A stretch of 64,000 bases of DNA from a bacterium (GTDB lineage: Bacteria; Bacillota_I; Bacilli_A; Izemoplasmatales; Hujiaoplasmataceae), in NCBI GenBank assembly GCA_030684695.1, contig JAUXXX010000020.1, positions 1-64,000 on the forward strand. The letters run 5' to 3'. A program made the translations under genes and the position numbers. The notes beneath the pieces are model-generated. The model made no database searches and was not told where the DNA came from. It saw only the letters and a list, made by a program, of their open reading frames with translations. Below are positions 17,014-26,664 of this stretch, piece by piece; positions within the stretch are counted from its first letter, which is position 1; each line of letters opens with the position of its first letter.

Positions 17014-17044
17014 GTAAAAAAAAAGAGCGTTTTTTTACGCTCTT
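17014..17044 (-). terminator. Intrinsic terminator after the GGDEF gene
   Basis: Minus strand AAGAGCGT-AAAAAA-ACGCTCTT followed by nine T. Confidence 0.9.
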
Positions 17045-17095
17045 GTATGGTTGATATCTCAAAGTTAAACGTGAATAGCAACTGTTGTCATTCTT

Positions 17096-18028
17096 TTACA
17101 CTTCTTTTAATAATACGGCTTTCCCTTTGCCTGAATGTTTAGCCATATACATGGTTTGATCCGCAATATCAAGTAGTGTTTCATAGCGTTTGTTTTCTTC
17201 GGTAACACGAACAATTCCAACGGAGGCGCTAACGCCACCTGTTTTGCCTTCGACCTCGATAGACTCAATCAGACGGATTAAATCATTGGCACGTTTGATG
17301 ATTGCTTCTTCGCTGTGGTGATACACAATCACAAAGAACTCATCGCCACCAAGTCGATAATAAATAACATCAGACTCCCATTTTTCAATGAAACGGTTGG
17401 AAACATCTACTAAAAAAGCATCTCCATATCGATGACCAAAAAAATCATTGATGCGCTTAAACCCATCTAAATCGACATACATTGCGTATGTATCATCGTG
17501 AGGAATCAATGTTCTCAAGTGATTTCGTAATGTTTCTCTCGTAAATAATCGCGTTAACGAATCTTGGTATGTTTTTTGATAATGAATAATTTCTACCGGA
17601 GTGGATGTTGAAACACGAACAATTTTTCCGTACACCAACTTGGGTCGATTATTTTCTTGAGTAATCTTCTCCATCATAACCGTTAACCATAACGTACTTT
17701 CTTGAATTTTCAGTGGAAGATACAATCCCAAATCGTCTTCCATGTAGTCAATCCGACGGATGAGGTTATTCAAGAAAATCTCTTTACCTTCCACTTCAGA
17801 TAACTCATTAATGGTTTGAATCTTCGGAATGATCCATTTAAAGGGCAAGACATTTTGAGATGGTAATCCAATAATAGAAAGATCACCTGATAAAATGTGA
17901 ACCATCCGAGGCATCTCTTGCCAATCAAAACAAAATTGGATGTGATGATCATGCTTAAATAAAACATCCGCAGAAATATCCAATTGATATTTTTCTTTGA
18001 TCCAATGTTTCATCTCATCATACTGCAT
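17096..18028 (-). CDS. GGDEF-domain diguanylate cyclase
   Basis: 310 residues from ATG at 18028, with GGGGGGA upstream. The C-terminal ~160 residues form a GGDEF domain with an intact active site (RLGGDEFFV) and the DLDGFKRINDFFGHRYGD segment. This predicts synthesis of c-di-GMP from GTP. No RXXD inhibitory site is seen upstream of the active site. The N-terminal ~145 residues are an unrecognised, soluble, PAS/sensor-like region (IHYQKTYQDSLTRLFTRETL joins them). No EAL, HD-GYP or PilZ gene is nearby. Confidence 0.92.
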   Translation of the reverse strand: MQYDEMKHWIKEKYQLDISADVLFKHDHHIQFCFDWQEMPRMVHILSGDLSIIGLPSQNVLPFKWIIPKIQTINELSEVEGKEIFLNNLIRRIDYMEDDLGLYLPLKIQESTLWLTVMMEKITQENNRPKLVYGKIVRVSTSTPVEIIHYQKTYQDSLTRLFTRETLRNHLRTLIPHDDTYAMYVDLDGFKRINDFFGHRYGDAFLVDVSNRFIEKWESDVIYYRLGGDEFFVIVYHHSEEAIIKRANDLIRLIESIEVEGKTGGVSASVGIVRVTEENKRYETLLDIADQTMYMAKHSGKGKAVLLKEV

Positions 18029-18135
18029 GAAAATCCCCCCTTTTCTAATAATAAGCAACAAGAAACGTGCTTATTATATCACATATTAGATAAATCAATC
18101 ATGTACATTTTGTGTGAATGAATTGATAAAGCGCA

Positions 18136-18165
18136 AAACAAAAGGCAAACGTCATGGTTTGCCTT
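18136..18165 (-). terminator. Intrinsic terminator after the mgl-type operon
   Basis: Minus strand AAGGCAAAC/GTTTGCCTT stem, 6-base loop, followed by TTGTTTTG. Confidence 0.85.
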
Positions 18166-18207
18166 CTGCTAGTTCACAAATTCAACTATCCTAGGAGGGG
18201 ACAGTGA

Positions 18208-19512
18208 TTATCGTTTTATAATATATTTGCGAGCATCCAACGCGACCGCAGCCACGATGATAACGCCTTTAATAATATATTGCCAAAATACATCCATATT
18301 AAGGAAAATCATTCCATAACTAATAATCGTAAACATCAAAACCCCTGTTACGGCACCACTAATTTTCCCAATCCCACCACTAAAACTAATCCCACCCACC
18401 ACACAAGCCGCGATGGCATCAAGTTCATAGTTAATCCCAGTGCCATTGGATGCACTTCCAATACGAGCCGCTTCTAAGAATCCACCTAATCCATATAGTA
18501 ACCCCGCAAGAACGTAGACTAGAATCGTCGTTTTCACTAAGTTAACTCCTGAAACCTTCGCTGCTTCTGGGTTTCCACCAACCGCATACATGTTTTTTCC
18601 AAATGCTGTTTTATTCCAGATGGTCCACATTAATAAAGTGATTAGAACCGCATAGATGATTAATTTGGGAAATTCAAATCCAAAGATTGTGATTCGTCCG
18701 ACGACAAATTCTGTATACCGGGGATCAAACCCACCAATCGGTTGTGGTCCTGGTGCACCAGATGCAAAATACATCGATAAAATCCCATACAACGCAACAC
18801 TTGCGCCAAGTGTTGCTAAGAACGGATGGATTTTAAATACCGATACCACAAAACCATTGATTGCGGAAAAGAATGCACTCACTGCCATAGCAATTAACAA
18901 CGGCACGATTAATGGTAATGTCCCAAGATTTGGATAAAACCGTGCAGTATAATCCATGGCTTGTAACATGGAAGCGGAGATGATTGCCGCAAACCCAACA
19001 CTTCGTCCTAAAGACAAATCGGTTCCTTGCAAGATAATGATTCCACCAACACCAAAGGCTAAAATGAGTCGTACGGATGATTGTGTTAAGATGTTCATCA
19101 GTACTTGAGTACTTAAAAAGTTTGGTTTGGAGATGATTACATACAGAATGAACCCTATGATAACGAAGTATATCGCATTGTTTACTAGGAATGTAGAGGT
19201 GTTTTTATCGGTCCAATTCAGATATTTATCAACACTACGCTGATAGCGTTCCTTCATTTTAACGATGAAACGTTGATGCCAGTTTAAAATCAAATCTTCT
19301 TTTGCGGAATGTTCAGTTACTTCCTTATTTTTTGCCCAAAAAGCAAGAAAATGAAGTACTTTTCCGTGAAAGCGAAACAAGAATGTAATTCCTTTTGCAA
19401 TCTGTTTAAACAACCAAAGTAGCACTCGTAAAAGGAATCCTAATGAATAATAATAAAGTGAATAAAAGAAACGTTGAAGAGGTGTTTTTTGATCTAGTAT
19501 GTATTTATTCAT
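18208..19512 (-). CDS. mglC: Sugar ABC transporter permease, MglC/RbsC type (CUT2)
   Basis: Membrane channel of a galactose/ribose-type importer. 434 residues, about 100 longer than E. coli MglC. The extra N-terminus carries hydrophobic stretches and a basic helix (residues 1-100). The core begins near FLVNNAIYFVIIGFILYV and includes GGIIILQGTDLSLGRSVG, the AVGGNPEAAKVSGVN cytoplasmic loop and VVGGISFSGGIG. It follows mglA by nine bases. Substrate is inferred as galactose or a related hexose from the MglB-like binding protein; ribose or xylose cannot be excluded. Confidence 0.9.
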   Translation of the reverse strand: MNKYILDQKTPLQRFFYSLYYYSLGFLLRVLLWLFKQIAKGITFLFRFHGKVLHFLAFWAKNKEVTEHSAKEDLILNWHQRFIVKMKERYQRSVDKYLNWTDKNTSTFLVNNAIYFVIIGFILYVIISKPNFLSTQVLMNILTQSSVRLILAFGVGGIIILQGTDLSLGRSVGFAAIISASMLQAMDYTARFYPNLGTLPLIVPLLIAMAVSAFFSAINGFVVSVFKIHPFLATLGASVALYGILSMYFASGAPGPQPIGGFDPRYTEFVVGRITIFGFEFPKLIIYAVLITLLMWTIWNKTAFGKNMYAVGGNPEAAKVSGVNLVKTTILVYVLAGLLYGLGGFLEAARIGSASNGTGINYELDAIAACVVGGISFSGGIGKISGAVTGVLMFTIISYGMIFLNMDVFWQYIIKGVIIVAAVALDARKYIIKR

Positions 19513-19521
19513 ATAGTCCTC

Positions 19522-21021
19522 CTACAAATAACGCGCTGATAGCGTAAAAATTTCTTCTTGGGTCGTTGCTTTCGAATCGACAATTCCAGCAAGACGTCCA
19601 TTGGACATCACAGCAATCCGGTGAGTAACTCCCAGAAGTTCTGGCATTTCTGAAGACACCATGATAATCGATTTGCCAGACTGAATCAGTTGAATCATGA
19701 GTTGATATATTTCAAATTTCGCTCCGACATCAATTCCTCTAGTAGGTTCATCCATTAATAGGATATCTGGGTTGGTAAGCAGCCATCTACCAATGATGAC
19801 TTTTTGTTGGTTCCCTCCAGATAATGAACGGATTAACTCAGTTTGAGATGGGGTTTTTACTCGCATCTTTTTGATTTGTTCATCGGTATCTTTGATCATT
19901 TCTAGTTCTTTTAACAATCCTAATTTGTTTTTATAAGAATCAATATTTGCAATGGTGGTATTAAACCGAATATTCGACAAGGGATACAAACCGGTTACTC
20001 GTCGTTCTTCCGTCACAAGAGCTAGCCCATGCTTAATGGCATCCATGGGGTGTTTGATATGAACTGGAATTCCATCTATTAACACACTTCCACTCGAAAT
20101 CGTTCGAATGCCAAAAATAGCTTCCACTAGCTCGGTGCGTCTGGCTCCTACCAACCCACCAATTCCGAGAATCTCTCCTTTTCGCAACGTAAAGGAAACA
20201 TCACTCACTTTAGGGGCATATTCCGTTGATAAATGTTGAACTTCCATTTTCACGTCTCCTGTACATGTAGGAACGTCAGGAAAACGTTGGTTTAGTGTAC
20301 GGCCTACCATCATTTTAATGATTTTATTCATATCCAGATTGGCAGTATAATCCGTTCCAATGAGTTGTCCGTCTCGTAAAATGGTTACTTCATCGGTAAT
20401 CTCAAAAATCTCTTCCATCTTATGAGAGATGTAAACAATACCAACGCCTTTATTTTTCAGTGTTCTCATAATACCAAACAGTTTCTGAACTTCATTTTCA
20501 GTTAAAGATGATGTTGGCTCATCCAATACAATGACCTTGGCATCGTATGAAACGGCTTTGGCTATTTCCACCATTTGACGTTGGGAAACACTTAAGTCCG
20601 ACATCAGTTTACGAGGGTCGATCTCAATATTTAATGATTGAAACAAAGAAAGTGTTTTTCTTAACATCCCTTGTTCATCAATAAAAAGCCCTTTTTTTGG
20701 ATATCTTCCTAGCCATATGTTGTCGGTGACAGACCGTTGAACGACTTGATTTAGTTCTTGATGAACCATCGAGATACCATTTTCTAAAGCATGTTTTGGG
20801 TCATTAAAATTGAAGGGAACTCCATGTAAATAGAACTCACCTTCGTCTTCTTTATAAATACCAAAAAGGCATTTCATGAGCGTTGATTTCCCAGCGCCGT
20901 TTTCACCCATTAGGGCATGGATCGATCCGGCTCTTACATTCAACTCTACCTTATTCAATACCGTAATGCCTGAAAACGCCTTCGTCAAATTCTTAATACT
21001 GAGTAAATATTCTGTGCTCAT
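19522..21021 (-). CDS. mglA: Sugar ABC transporter ATP-binding protein, MglA/RbsA type (CUT2)
   Basis: 499 residues from ATG at 21021, GGGAGTG upstream. Two fused ABC modules: the first with Walker [10 protein letters not shown], signature DLSVSQRQM and Walker [12 protein letters not shown]; the second with a degenerate P-loop (GLVGARRTE), signature LSGGNQQK and Walker [15 protein letters not shown]. Only the first site is expected to be canonical, as usual in CUT2 ATPases. It lies between the binding-protein and permease genes. Confidence 0.95.
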   Translation of the reverse strand: MSTEYLLSIKNLTKAFSGITVLNKVELNVRAGSIHALMGENGAGKSTLMKCLFGIYKEDEGEFYLHGVPFNFNDPKHALENGISMVHQELNQVVQRSVTDNIWLGRYPKKGLFIDEQGMLRKTLSLFQSLNIEIDPRKLMSDLSVSQRQMVEIAKAVSYDAKVIVLDEPTSSLTENEVQKLFGIMRTLKNKGVGIVYISHKMEEIFEITDEVTILRDGQLIGTDYTANLDMNKIIKMMVGRTLNQRFPDVPTCTGDVKMEVQHLSTEYAPKVSDVSFTLRKGEILGIGGLVGARRTELVEAIFGIRTISSGSVLIDGIPVHIKHPMDAIKHGLALVTEERRVTGLYPLSNIRFNTTIANIDSYKNKLGLLKELEMIKDTDEQIKKMRVKTPSQTELIRSLSGGNQQKVIIGRWLLTNPDILLMDEPTRGIDVGAKFEIYQLMIQLIQSGKSIIMVSSEMPELLGVTHRIAVMSNGRLAGIVDSKATTQEEIFTLSARYL

Positions 21022-21105
21022 AATTACACTCCCTTTTACGTCATATAAGCAAGATGATGGAAGCGCGGATGGCGCTTCCACCTAGTTTGCTAATAATGTA
21101 ATCGC

Positions 21106-22110
21106 TTATTGGAAACTTTGGTAATTTTGTTTGGTAACAGCAACGTAAGCAACACGAACTGCTTTAGTTCCATCGGTACGAAGAACCCATGAAGTTCCTT
21201 CTGTAACTGGTTTTCCTTGAGCTGCGTTAATTGCTAAATCAATCGTTGCACGAGCTTGGTTGACGCCGTCATTTAACACTGTCCCATTTAGTTCGTCTAC
21301 GCCAATCATTTGAAGTGCTTGAGCCAATGCATCAACACCATAGATTGGATATACTTTGCTTGCGGATTTCATTGCAGTAACAGCACCAAACGCCATACCG
21401 TCATTATTGGAAATAACTAATTCGATTTGATTTCCAAAGGAAGTAATCCAAGATTGCATTGTATTTTGAGCTTCTGCTGTGTTCCAAGTATTGGAATCTT
21501 GTAAGCCAAGACGTTCCATAACAATTCCAGCGTCCGTAAATGCTTTTACCGATTCTCTTGTACGAGCTTCAGCGTCTGGATGTCCGGATTCACCCTTTAA
21601 TAATACATATTGAACCTTACCATCGCCGTTCTTATCCCAAGATGGGTTTGCTTGCCAATCAGCTAACATCATTTGCCCCTGGATCACGCCTGCTTCAGCA
21701 GAGTCGGTTCCAACGTACCATACTTTATCGTATGTGTTCATGACGCCAGCTACAGTCGCTTCTTTGTTAAATAAAATCAATGGAATGCCAGCAGCTTTTG
21801 CTTTGTTAATGATGGTTCCAGCAGCGGCTGGGTCAACCAAGTTGATTGCAAGAACATCTACGCCTTGGCTAATAAAGTTGTCTACTTGGTCATTCAATTT
21901 TGCTTGGTCGTTTTCTGAGTCAACGATGTTTAAAGTAACACCTTTTTGAGCCGCGTAACGAACCAATTCTGGACGAACAACACCATTCATAAAGTTATCA
22001 CCATATGTATAGATGTTCGCTCCAATAACGATTGTTCCTTGTGTTGTTTGACAAGCTGCCAATACTAATCCAAGAAACATGATACTAAATAATGCGACGA
22101 TTTTTTTCAT
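21106..22110 (-). CDS. mglB: Galactose/glucose-binding lipoprotein (MglB-like)
   Basis: 334-residue lipoprotein of periplasmic-binding-protein type 1 (sugar ABC) fold. The signal peptide ends in the lipobox LAAC with C20. The mature part has NFISQGVDVLAINLVDPAAAGTII and QYVLLKGESGHPDAEARTRE, plus VISNNDGMAFGAVTAM, as in MglB. A neighbouring paralogue with its own lipobox lies upstream (22230-23252). Two CcpA/LacI-like sites precede the start (22131-22164), so carbon control is likely. Confidence 0.92.
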   Translation of the reverse strand: MKKIVALFSIMFLGLVLAACQTTQGTIVIGANIYTYGDNFMNGVVRPELVRYAAQKGVTLNIVDSENDQAKLNDQVDNFISQGVDVLAINLVDPAAAGTIINKAKAAGIPLILFNKEATVAGVMNTYDKVWYVGTDSAEAGVIQGQMMLADWQANPSWDKNGDGKVQYVLLKGESGHPDAEARTRESVKAFTDAGIVMERLGLQDSNTWNTAEAQNTMQSWITSFGNQIELVISNNDGMAFGAVTAMKSASKVYPIYGVDALAQALQMIGVDELNGTVLNDGVNQARATIDLAINAAQGKPVTEGTSWVLRTDGTKAVRVAYVAVTKQNYQSFQ

Positions 22111-22130
22111 ATTTTTCTCCTTTTTTCTAT

Positions 22131-22164
22131 TTAAAGCGCTTTCATTCTAACACAAACGCTTTCA
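22131..22164 (-). promoter_or_regulatory. Two cre-like (CcpA/LacI-family) operators upstream of mglB
   Basis: TGAAAGCGCTTTAA (22131-22144, minus strand) matches the cre consensus TGWAANCGNTNWCA at 13 of 14. TGAAAGCGTTTGTG (22151-22164) matches one half strongly. They are 20 bp apart, about two helical turns, just before the mglB ribosome site. Confidence 0.65.
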
Positions 22165-22206
22165 TGAAAAAATGTAAAATCTTCCACTATTCATTCAATA
22201 TTCTAC

Positions 22207-22233
22207 AAAAAAACCAGCGAAATTACTCGCTAG
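22207..22233 (-). terminator. Terminator overlapping the stop of the second sugar-binding lipoprotein
   Basis: Minus strand CTAGCGA-GTAAT-TTCGCTGG followed by TTTTTTT. The TAG stop at 22230 lies in the stem. It separates the sensor genes from mglBAC. Confidence 0.8.
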
Positions 22234-23252
22234 TCTTCCGTAAGTGTATATTTTTTGTAATCGACCCAAACATATCGTTGATTGGTTAACTCCAATCCAA
22301 CGGTTTCTAAGGCAATTCCATCTAAAAGAAATCTAGCAAGTGAAATGGTGGCGTAGGCTTGTCCTATGGCATCGTTTAAAACAGTAGCGTACAAATGTCC
22401 TGACCTCATGTAATTCGTTGCTTCTTCGATTCCATCTATCCCAATCACAGGAATCCAAAAATCATCGTCTTTATCCACCATTTGATTCTCATTTTCATCG
22501 GTAAAGATTCCTAAATCAATCATGGCTTGAATGACACCAATTGCCATCGCATCGTTGTTCGAGACAATCACCTCGACACGGTCTTGTAAACTCGGGAGTA
22601 TCACCATTGCTCGGTTCTTTGCAATGAGGGTGTTCCAATTGGCGATTTCAGTTGTTAAGACTTCGAGTGCAAAACCACGTCGTTCTAATTCACTAACGAT
22701 AAATTCTGTGCGAAGTTCGGCGTCTTGATGTCCTTGTTCACCTTTCATGATGATCATCTGAATAATATTATCGTTGTTTCGATCAAATTCATTGAGCGAA
22801 ACTGGATTGTTACCAAACAACTCAGCGACCAGTTCGGCTTGTAAAATGCCAGATTGTTCTGCTAGTGCACCAACATAATAGCTTTGGTCATACAAATCAA
22901 GGTCTCTAGCTAAAGGTTCTCGGTTAATAAAGATGATCGGTACTCCAACTGCTTTGGCTTTTTCAATGATCGGATAAGCTCCTAAACGGTCAACTGGATT
23001 GATAATGATCAAACGAGGTTTTATTTTTAAAACTTCTTCAATCCGTTCGTTTTGAAGAATTTGTGAATTTTGTGCATCATGTATTTCAATTGGATAATAA
23101 TCTTTGCCGACCCGTACAATCTCGTTTGCTAGTGCTGCGATATAGGGATCATCCATATCATAGATAAATAGATACACTTTTTGAGTTGGAGAGGTGCATC
23201 CAAAAAGAACTGTAATGACTAACAAAAACAAACCACTAATTATTTTTTTCAT
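22230..23252 (-). CDS. Second MglB-like sugar-binding lipoprotein, probably sensory
   Basis: 340 residues from ATG at 23252 (AAAGGA eight bases upstream; an ATG two codons earlier is too close). Lipobox LFGC with C19. The mature protein has the same MglB-type fold: IKPRLIIINPVDRLGAYPII, QMIIMKGEQGHQDAELRTE and VIVSNNDAMAIGVIQAM. Its gene overlaps the histidine kinase gene by 17 bases and is cut off from mglBAC by a terminator. This suggests a role in presenting sugar to the kinase rather than in transport, as in other lipoprotein-assisted YesM-type sensors; that role is inferred. Confidence 0.85.
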   Translation of the reverse strand: MKKIISGLFLLVITVLFGCTSPTQKVYLFIYDMDDPYIAALANEIVRVGKDYYPIEIHDAQNSQILQNERIEEVLKIKPRLIIINPVDRLGAYPIIEKAKAVGVPIIFINREPLARDLDLYDQSYYVGALAEQSGILQAELVAELFGNNPVSLNEFDRNNDNIIQMIIMKGEQGHQDAELRTEFIVSELERRGFALEVLTTEIANWNTLIAKNRAMVILPSLQDRVEVIVSNNDAMAIGVIQAMIDLGIFTDENENQMVDKDDDFWIPVIGIDGIEEATNYMRSGHLYATVLNDAIGQAYATISLARFLLDGIALETVGLELTNQRYVWVDYKKYTLTED

Positions 23253-24969
23253 CTGCATAATCCTTTCTACAAGGAACGATTAGTTTCACATTGGTCATTT
23301 GATCTTGTTCACTTATGATTTGCACATCTGCTTCTTCGCCATAATAAAGTTGTAAGCGTTGATAGACATTACGCAACCCAACACTATTGGCTTGTTCTTC
23401 ACTTCGCATATTTTGCATTAACTCTTGAATCCTCTCAGGAGTAATTCCATATCCATTGTTTTCCACTTCGAAAATCAGTTTTTTTCCAGTGGTGTATGCA
23501 CTAATTCTAATCTTTCCACTCTCAAACTCTGAATGAATGCCGTGATGAATCGCATTTTCGATGATGGGTTGTAAAATCAGTTTTACAACACTGAATTGAT
23601 AGACATTGGGCTGCACAATAAACTCATAATCAAATTTTTTATTGTATCGAATTTTTTGAATATGGAGGTACTGTTTGGCATGTTCTAACTCATCTTTGAC
23701 GGAAATAACGTTTTTCCCTCGTGAGATACTAATTCTGAAAAACCGCGATAAGGCAATGACCATTTCAACAACTTCCTTGTTTTGGTTATTTTCTGCCAAC
23801 CATACAATCGAGTCAAGTGTGTTATAAAGAAAATGTGGATTGATTTGAGTTTGTAATGCGAGGAATTCTGATTTTCGTTTCTCTTTTTGTTCTTGTACAA
23901 GTCGATCGAGGAGTTGCCTAATTTCTGCAATCATATGATTAAAGTTCTTCGACAATAAAACTACTTCTTTTTGACCGACTACGTGTACTTCACTCATCAT
24001 GTTACCACCTTCAATGTGGGCCATATGATTTTTGAGTTTATTTAATGGATCGGAAATTTGCTTGGATAAAATGACTGAAAAACCAAGACTTAATAATAGT
24101 GCACCTACAAAAATAACAGAAGCCAAAATATTCATGGTTTTACGAGTGGTATAGATTTGATTGATATTGATAAACGTAGCGATGCGCCAACGTGTGTGTT
24201 TTAATGTATTCACATTTAAATACATAAAATCCTTGTCCACTTGGACACTTTCTCCACCAAAAATGATTTGATCCACCAATTCTTTGGCTGGACAAACAGC
24301 AGCAATGCATTGGTCAGTAGAAGAATAAACAAATCCCGAAGTATCATCTAAAATCAATAACAACCCATTTTCTCCAAGGTTGGTTTTTTGTGCTAAACCA
24401 CGGAAGTTTTGAGTAGTTAAATCAATCATCAATACCCCATCAGTAATCGTGTTCCCAACGTAATATCGAATACTTTTGGTTACAGTTATAACTTCTAAGT
24501 GGACTCCACTAAACAGTGCTTGAGGATGTGGTGATGAAAAATGAAAAATTTCCTTGTCTCTGGTCGCAGCTAAAAACCAGGAAGCATTGGCAACGACAAC
24601 CGTTGTACTTTTTTCATCTCCAATGATAAAGGGTTCTCCTTGTGAACTGTATAATACAATAGAAACCATATCTTGGCTCATTTGTGTCGCTTGAAAAAAC
24701 AGACTTTGAAGTTGATCTAATTCACCATCTTCTGTCAGTTCAATGGTCTTACGTGTCAAATAGTTGGCAGTTTCAATGACTTCATCTATGTAGCGTTCGT
24801 AATTCATAATGACTTGCTTGTTGATTTCGCGTGAGCTTGTTCGGATGACTTCAGCGGTAGCTTCATTAAATAACACAAAGTGAATCACATTGGCAAGCAA
24901 TAAGGACAACGAAACAACGATCATCATGGCAGAAACGATTCCTTGGCTAATCGATAGGCGCTTAAACAT
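23236..24969 (-). CDS. YesM-type sensor histidine kinase
   Basis: 577 residues from ATG at 24969, GGGAGGTG upstream. Two membrane segments (about residues 8-30 and 285-307) flank a ~250-residue extracytoplasmic Cache-like sensor. A HAMP linker (SKQISDPLNKLKNHM) precedes the His_kinase domain with ALQTQINPHFLYNTLDSI (His in NPHFLYN) and an ATPase domain with IIENAIHHGIH. The start overlaps the response regulator gene by eight bases. Confidence 0.93.
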   Translation of the reverse strand: MFKRLSISQGIVSAMMIVVSLSLLLANVIHFVLFNEATAEVIRTSSREINKQVIMNYERYIDEVIETANYLTRKTIELTEDGELDQLQSLFFQATQMSQDMVSIVLYSSQGEPFIIGDEKSTTVVVANASWFLAATRDKEIFHFSSPHPQALFSGVHLEVITVTKSIRYYVGNTITDGVLMIDLTTQNFRGLAQKTNLGENGLLLILDDTSGFVYSSTDQCIAAVCPAKELVDQIIFGGESVQVDKDFMYLNVNTLKHTRWRIATFININQIYTTRKTMNILASVIFVGALLLSLGFSVILSKQISDPLNKLKNHMAHIEGGNMMSEVHVVGQKEVVLLSKNFNHMIAEIRQLLDRLVQEQKEKRKSEFLALQTQINPHFLYNTLDSIVWLAENNQNKEVVEMVIALSRFFRISISRGKNVISVKDELEHAKQYLHIQKIRYNKKFDYEFIVQPNVYQFSVVKLILQPIIENAIHHGIHSEFESGKIRISAYTTGKKLIFEVENNGYGITPERIQELMQNMRSEEQANSVGLRNVYQRLQLYYGEEADVQIISEQDQMTNVKLIVPCRKDYADEKNN

Positions 24970-26560
24970 GAAACACCTCCCGATATTGCTTGGGTGATTC
25001 TCCTGTATACTTTTTAAAACTATGTGAGAAATAATAGACTTCGTTATATCCACATAACAGCGAAATATCAATAATCTTTAAATTTGTGGTTCGTAAATAT
25101 TCTTTTGCTTTCTCCATACGTACTTGAACGATGTATTTGTTAAACGATAAGTTCTTTTCCCGTTTCATTAACATCGATAAATAGGAAATCGAAATATCCA
25201 AATAATCACATACTTGATTCAGGGATAAATCTGCGTCAGTATAATGCTCTTGGACATAACGCATGGCTTTTTCCAGCATTTCATCGGTTCTTGATAAAGA
25301 CGTTTCAATGTATCGTTTTCTTAAACGAAGCAATGTCTCTTCGGTCCACTCAAACAAATGATCTACATCTGTAAAAGACATCATTGTTTCTAATAGCCGA
25401 GATCCGACCAAATCCTCGGTATCTGAATTGATGGATTGTGCAAAATTTAGAATGATATTCGCTAAACTTACTACAAACAAATCATGGGCCACAATCACAC
25501 CATTTTGTTCTTCTATTAATTTCTTCCGAGATCGTAACATGGCTTTGATTTCTTCAATGGTACCAAATTTTGCCGTGTTTTCTATTTCTTTGATGTCTTC
25601 CACATCTAAAATAATCCGCTTGGTCTCTTTGTTTTCCACCTCTGAAATATAAACAATTCGTCCTGTGTTTAAGAACTTGCCATAACGGATAGCTTTCTTT
25701 GTTTCTTTGTAGGCTTCACTCAAGTGCTCAAACTGATGAAATACAGCTGAGATTCCTGCGCGAATTCGCATATTCATGTATTGTTCTGCTGTTTGAAGCA
25801 ACTCATATAAAAACGCATCAATATCTCTCAATATTGGTGTTATATGTTCTTTCACAAACAAGAAAATACCATTTTGAACAATTAAATGATGTTTGAGTGG
25901 ATATTGTTCAAACGAAGAAGACATTAACTCTTCTAATAAAACACGCAGTTTTTCTAAAGCAATCAATTCTTCACTATCTTCACTGGATTCCACTTCGAGT
26001 AAGCACGCAACGAACTTGCCTGGTTGTAAGTTCATTCCATAAAGAGATAACCTTGCAATTTGCTCTTGAGAAATCTCACTTGAAATGAGCATCGAATTGA
26101 TAGAATGATTGATGATGAGTGGTAAAGAATCATGGTAATGACGCATCGCTGCTTCGATATTAAATTTTCGATGGTATTCTTCATCAAGTAACACTTTTAA
26201 ATCACGTAGGAAATGATTGATGTCTTCTGAGGTAAGAGGCTTCATTAAATAACTAATGACATTTAGTGCAATGGCTTCTTGAGCATATTTGAATTCATCA
26301 TAACCAGAAATAAACGCTACTTTCACCGTGGGAAAGTCGCGTTTAAGCAATCGAGCTAGTTCAATTCCGTCAATAAATGGCATTTTTATATCCGTCAATA
26401 CAACGTCCGGCCGTAATTCTTCAACAAGCTCATAAGCGTCATGTCCATTTCCGGCTTTCCCGATTACTTCAAATCCGGAATGTTTGTCAATTAGAGAAGA
26501 AATTCGTCCGCGAACCTCATCTTCGTCATCCACCAATAAGAGTTTATAGTTTTCTTGCAT
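24962..26560 (-). CDS. YesN-type response regulator with AraC DNA-binding domain
   Basis: 532 residues. N-terminal receiver with acidic pocket (LLLVDDEDEVR), phospho-acceptor Asp in VVLTDIKMPFIDG and Lys in ISYLMKP. A ~270-residue linker domain follows, then two AraC helix-turn-helix motifs at the end (LSLNQVCDYLDISISYLSMLMKREK region and IIDISLLCGYNEVYYFSHSFKKYTGESPKQYRE). It is expected to activate the downstream sugar transport genes. A cre-like half match, TGAAAACGCTTATC, lies at 26575-26588 just before the start. Confidence 0.94.
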   Translation of the reverse strand: MQENYKLLLVDDEDEVRGRISSLIDKHSGFEVIGKAGNGHDAYELVEELRPDVVLTDIKMPFIDGIELARLLKRDFPTVKVAFISGYDEFKYAQEAIALNVISYLMKPLTSEDINHFLRDLKVLLDEEYHRKFNIEAAMRHYHDSLPLIINHSINSMLISSEISQEQIARLSLYGMNLQPGKFVACLLEVESSEDSEELIALEKLRVLLEELMSSSFEQYPLKHHLIVQNGIFLFVKEHITPILRDIDAFLYELLQTAEQYMNMRIRAGISAVFHQFEHLSEAYKETKKAIRYGKFLNTGRIVYISEVENKETKRIILDVEDIKEIENTAKFGTIEEIKAMLRSRKKLIEEQNGVIVAHDLFVVSLANIILNFAQSINSDTEDLVGSRLLETMMSFTDVDHLFEWTEETLLRLRKRYIETSLSRTDEMLEKAMRYVQEHYTDADLSLNQVCDYLDISISYLSMLMKREKNLSFNKYIVQVRMEKAKEYLRTTNLKIIDISLLCGYNEVYYFSHSFKKYTGESPKQYREVFHV

Positions 26561-26625
26561 ACGTTACCTCCGTATGAAAACGCTTATCTTCCATTTTACC
26601 ATAAAATATTTCAAAATTAAGTTCT

Positions 26626-26654
26626 TTAAAAAAAGCACGACCGAAGTCGTGCTT
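26626..26654 (-). terminator. Intrinsic terminator after phoR
   Basis: Minus strand AAGCACGAC-TTCG-GTCGTGCTT followed by TTTTT; a UUCG-tetraloop hairpin. Confidence 0.92.
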
Positions 26655-26664
26655 GTAATGTAAC

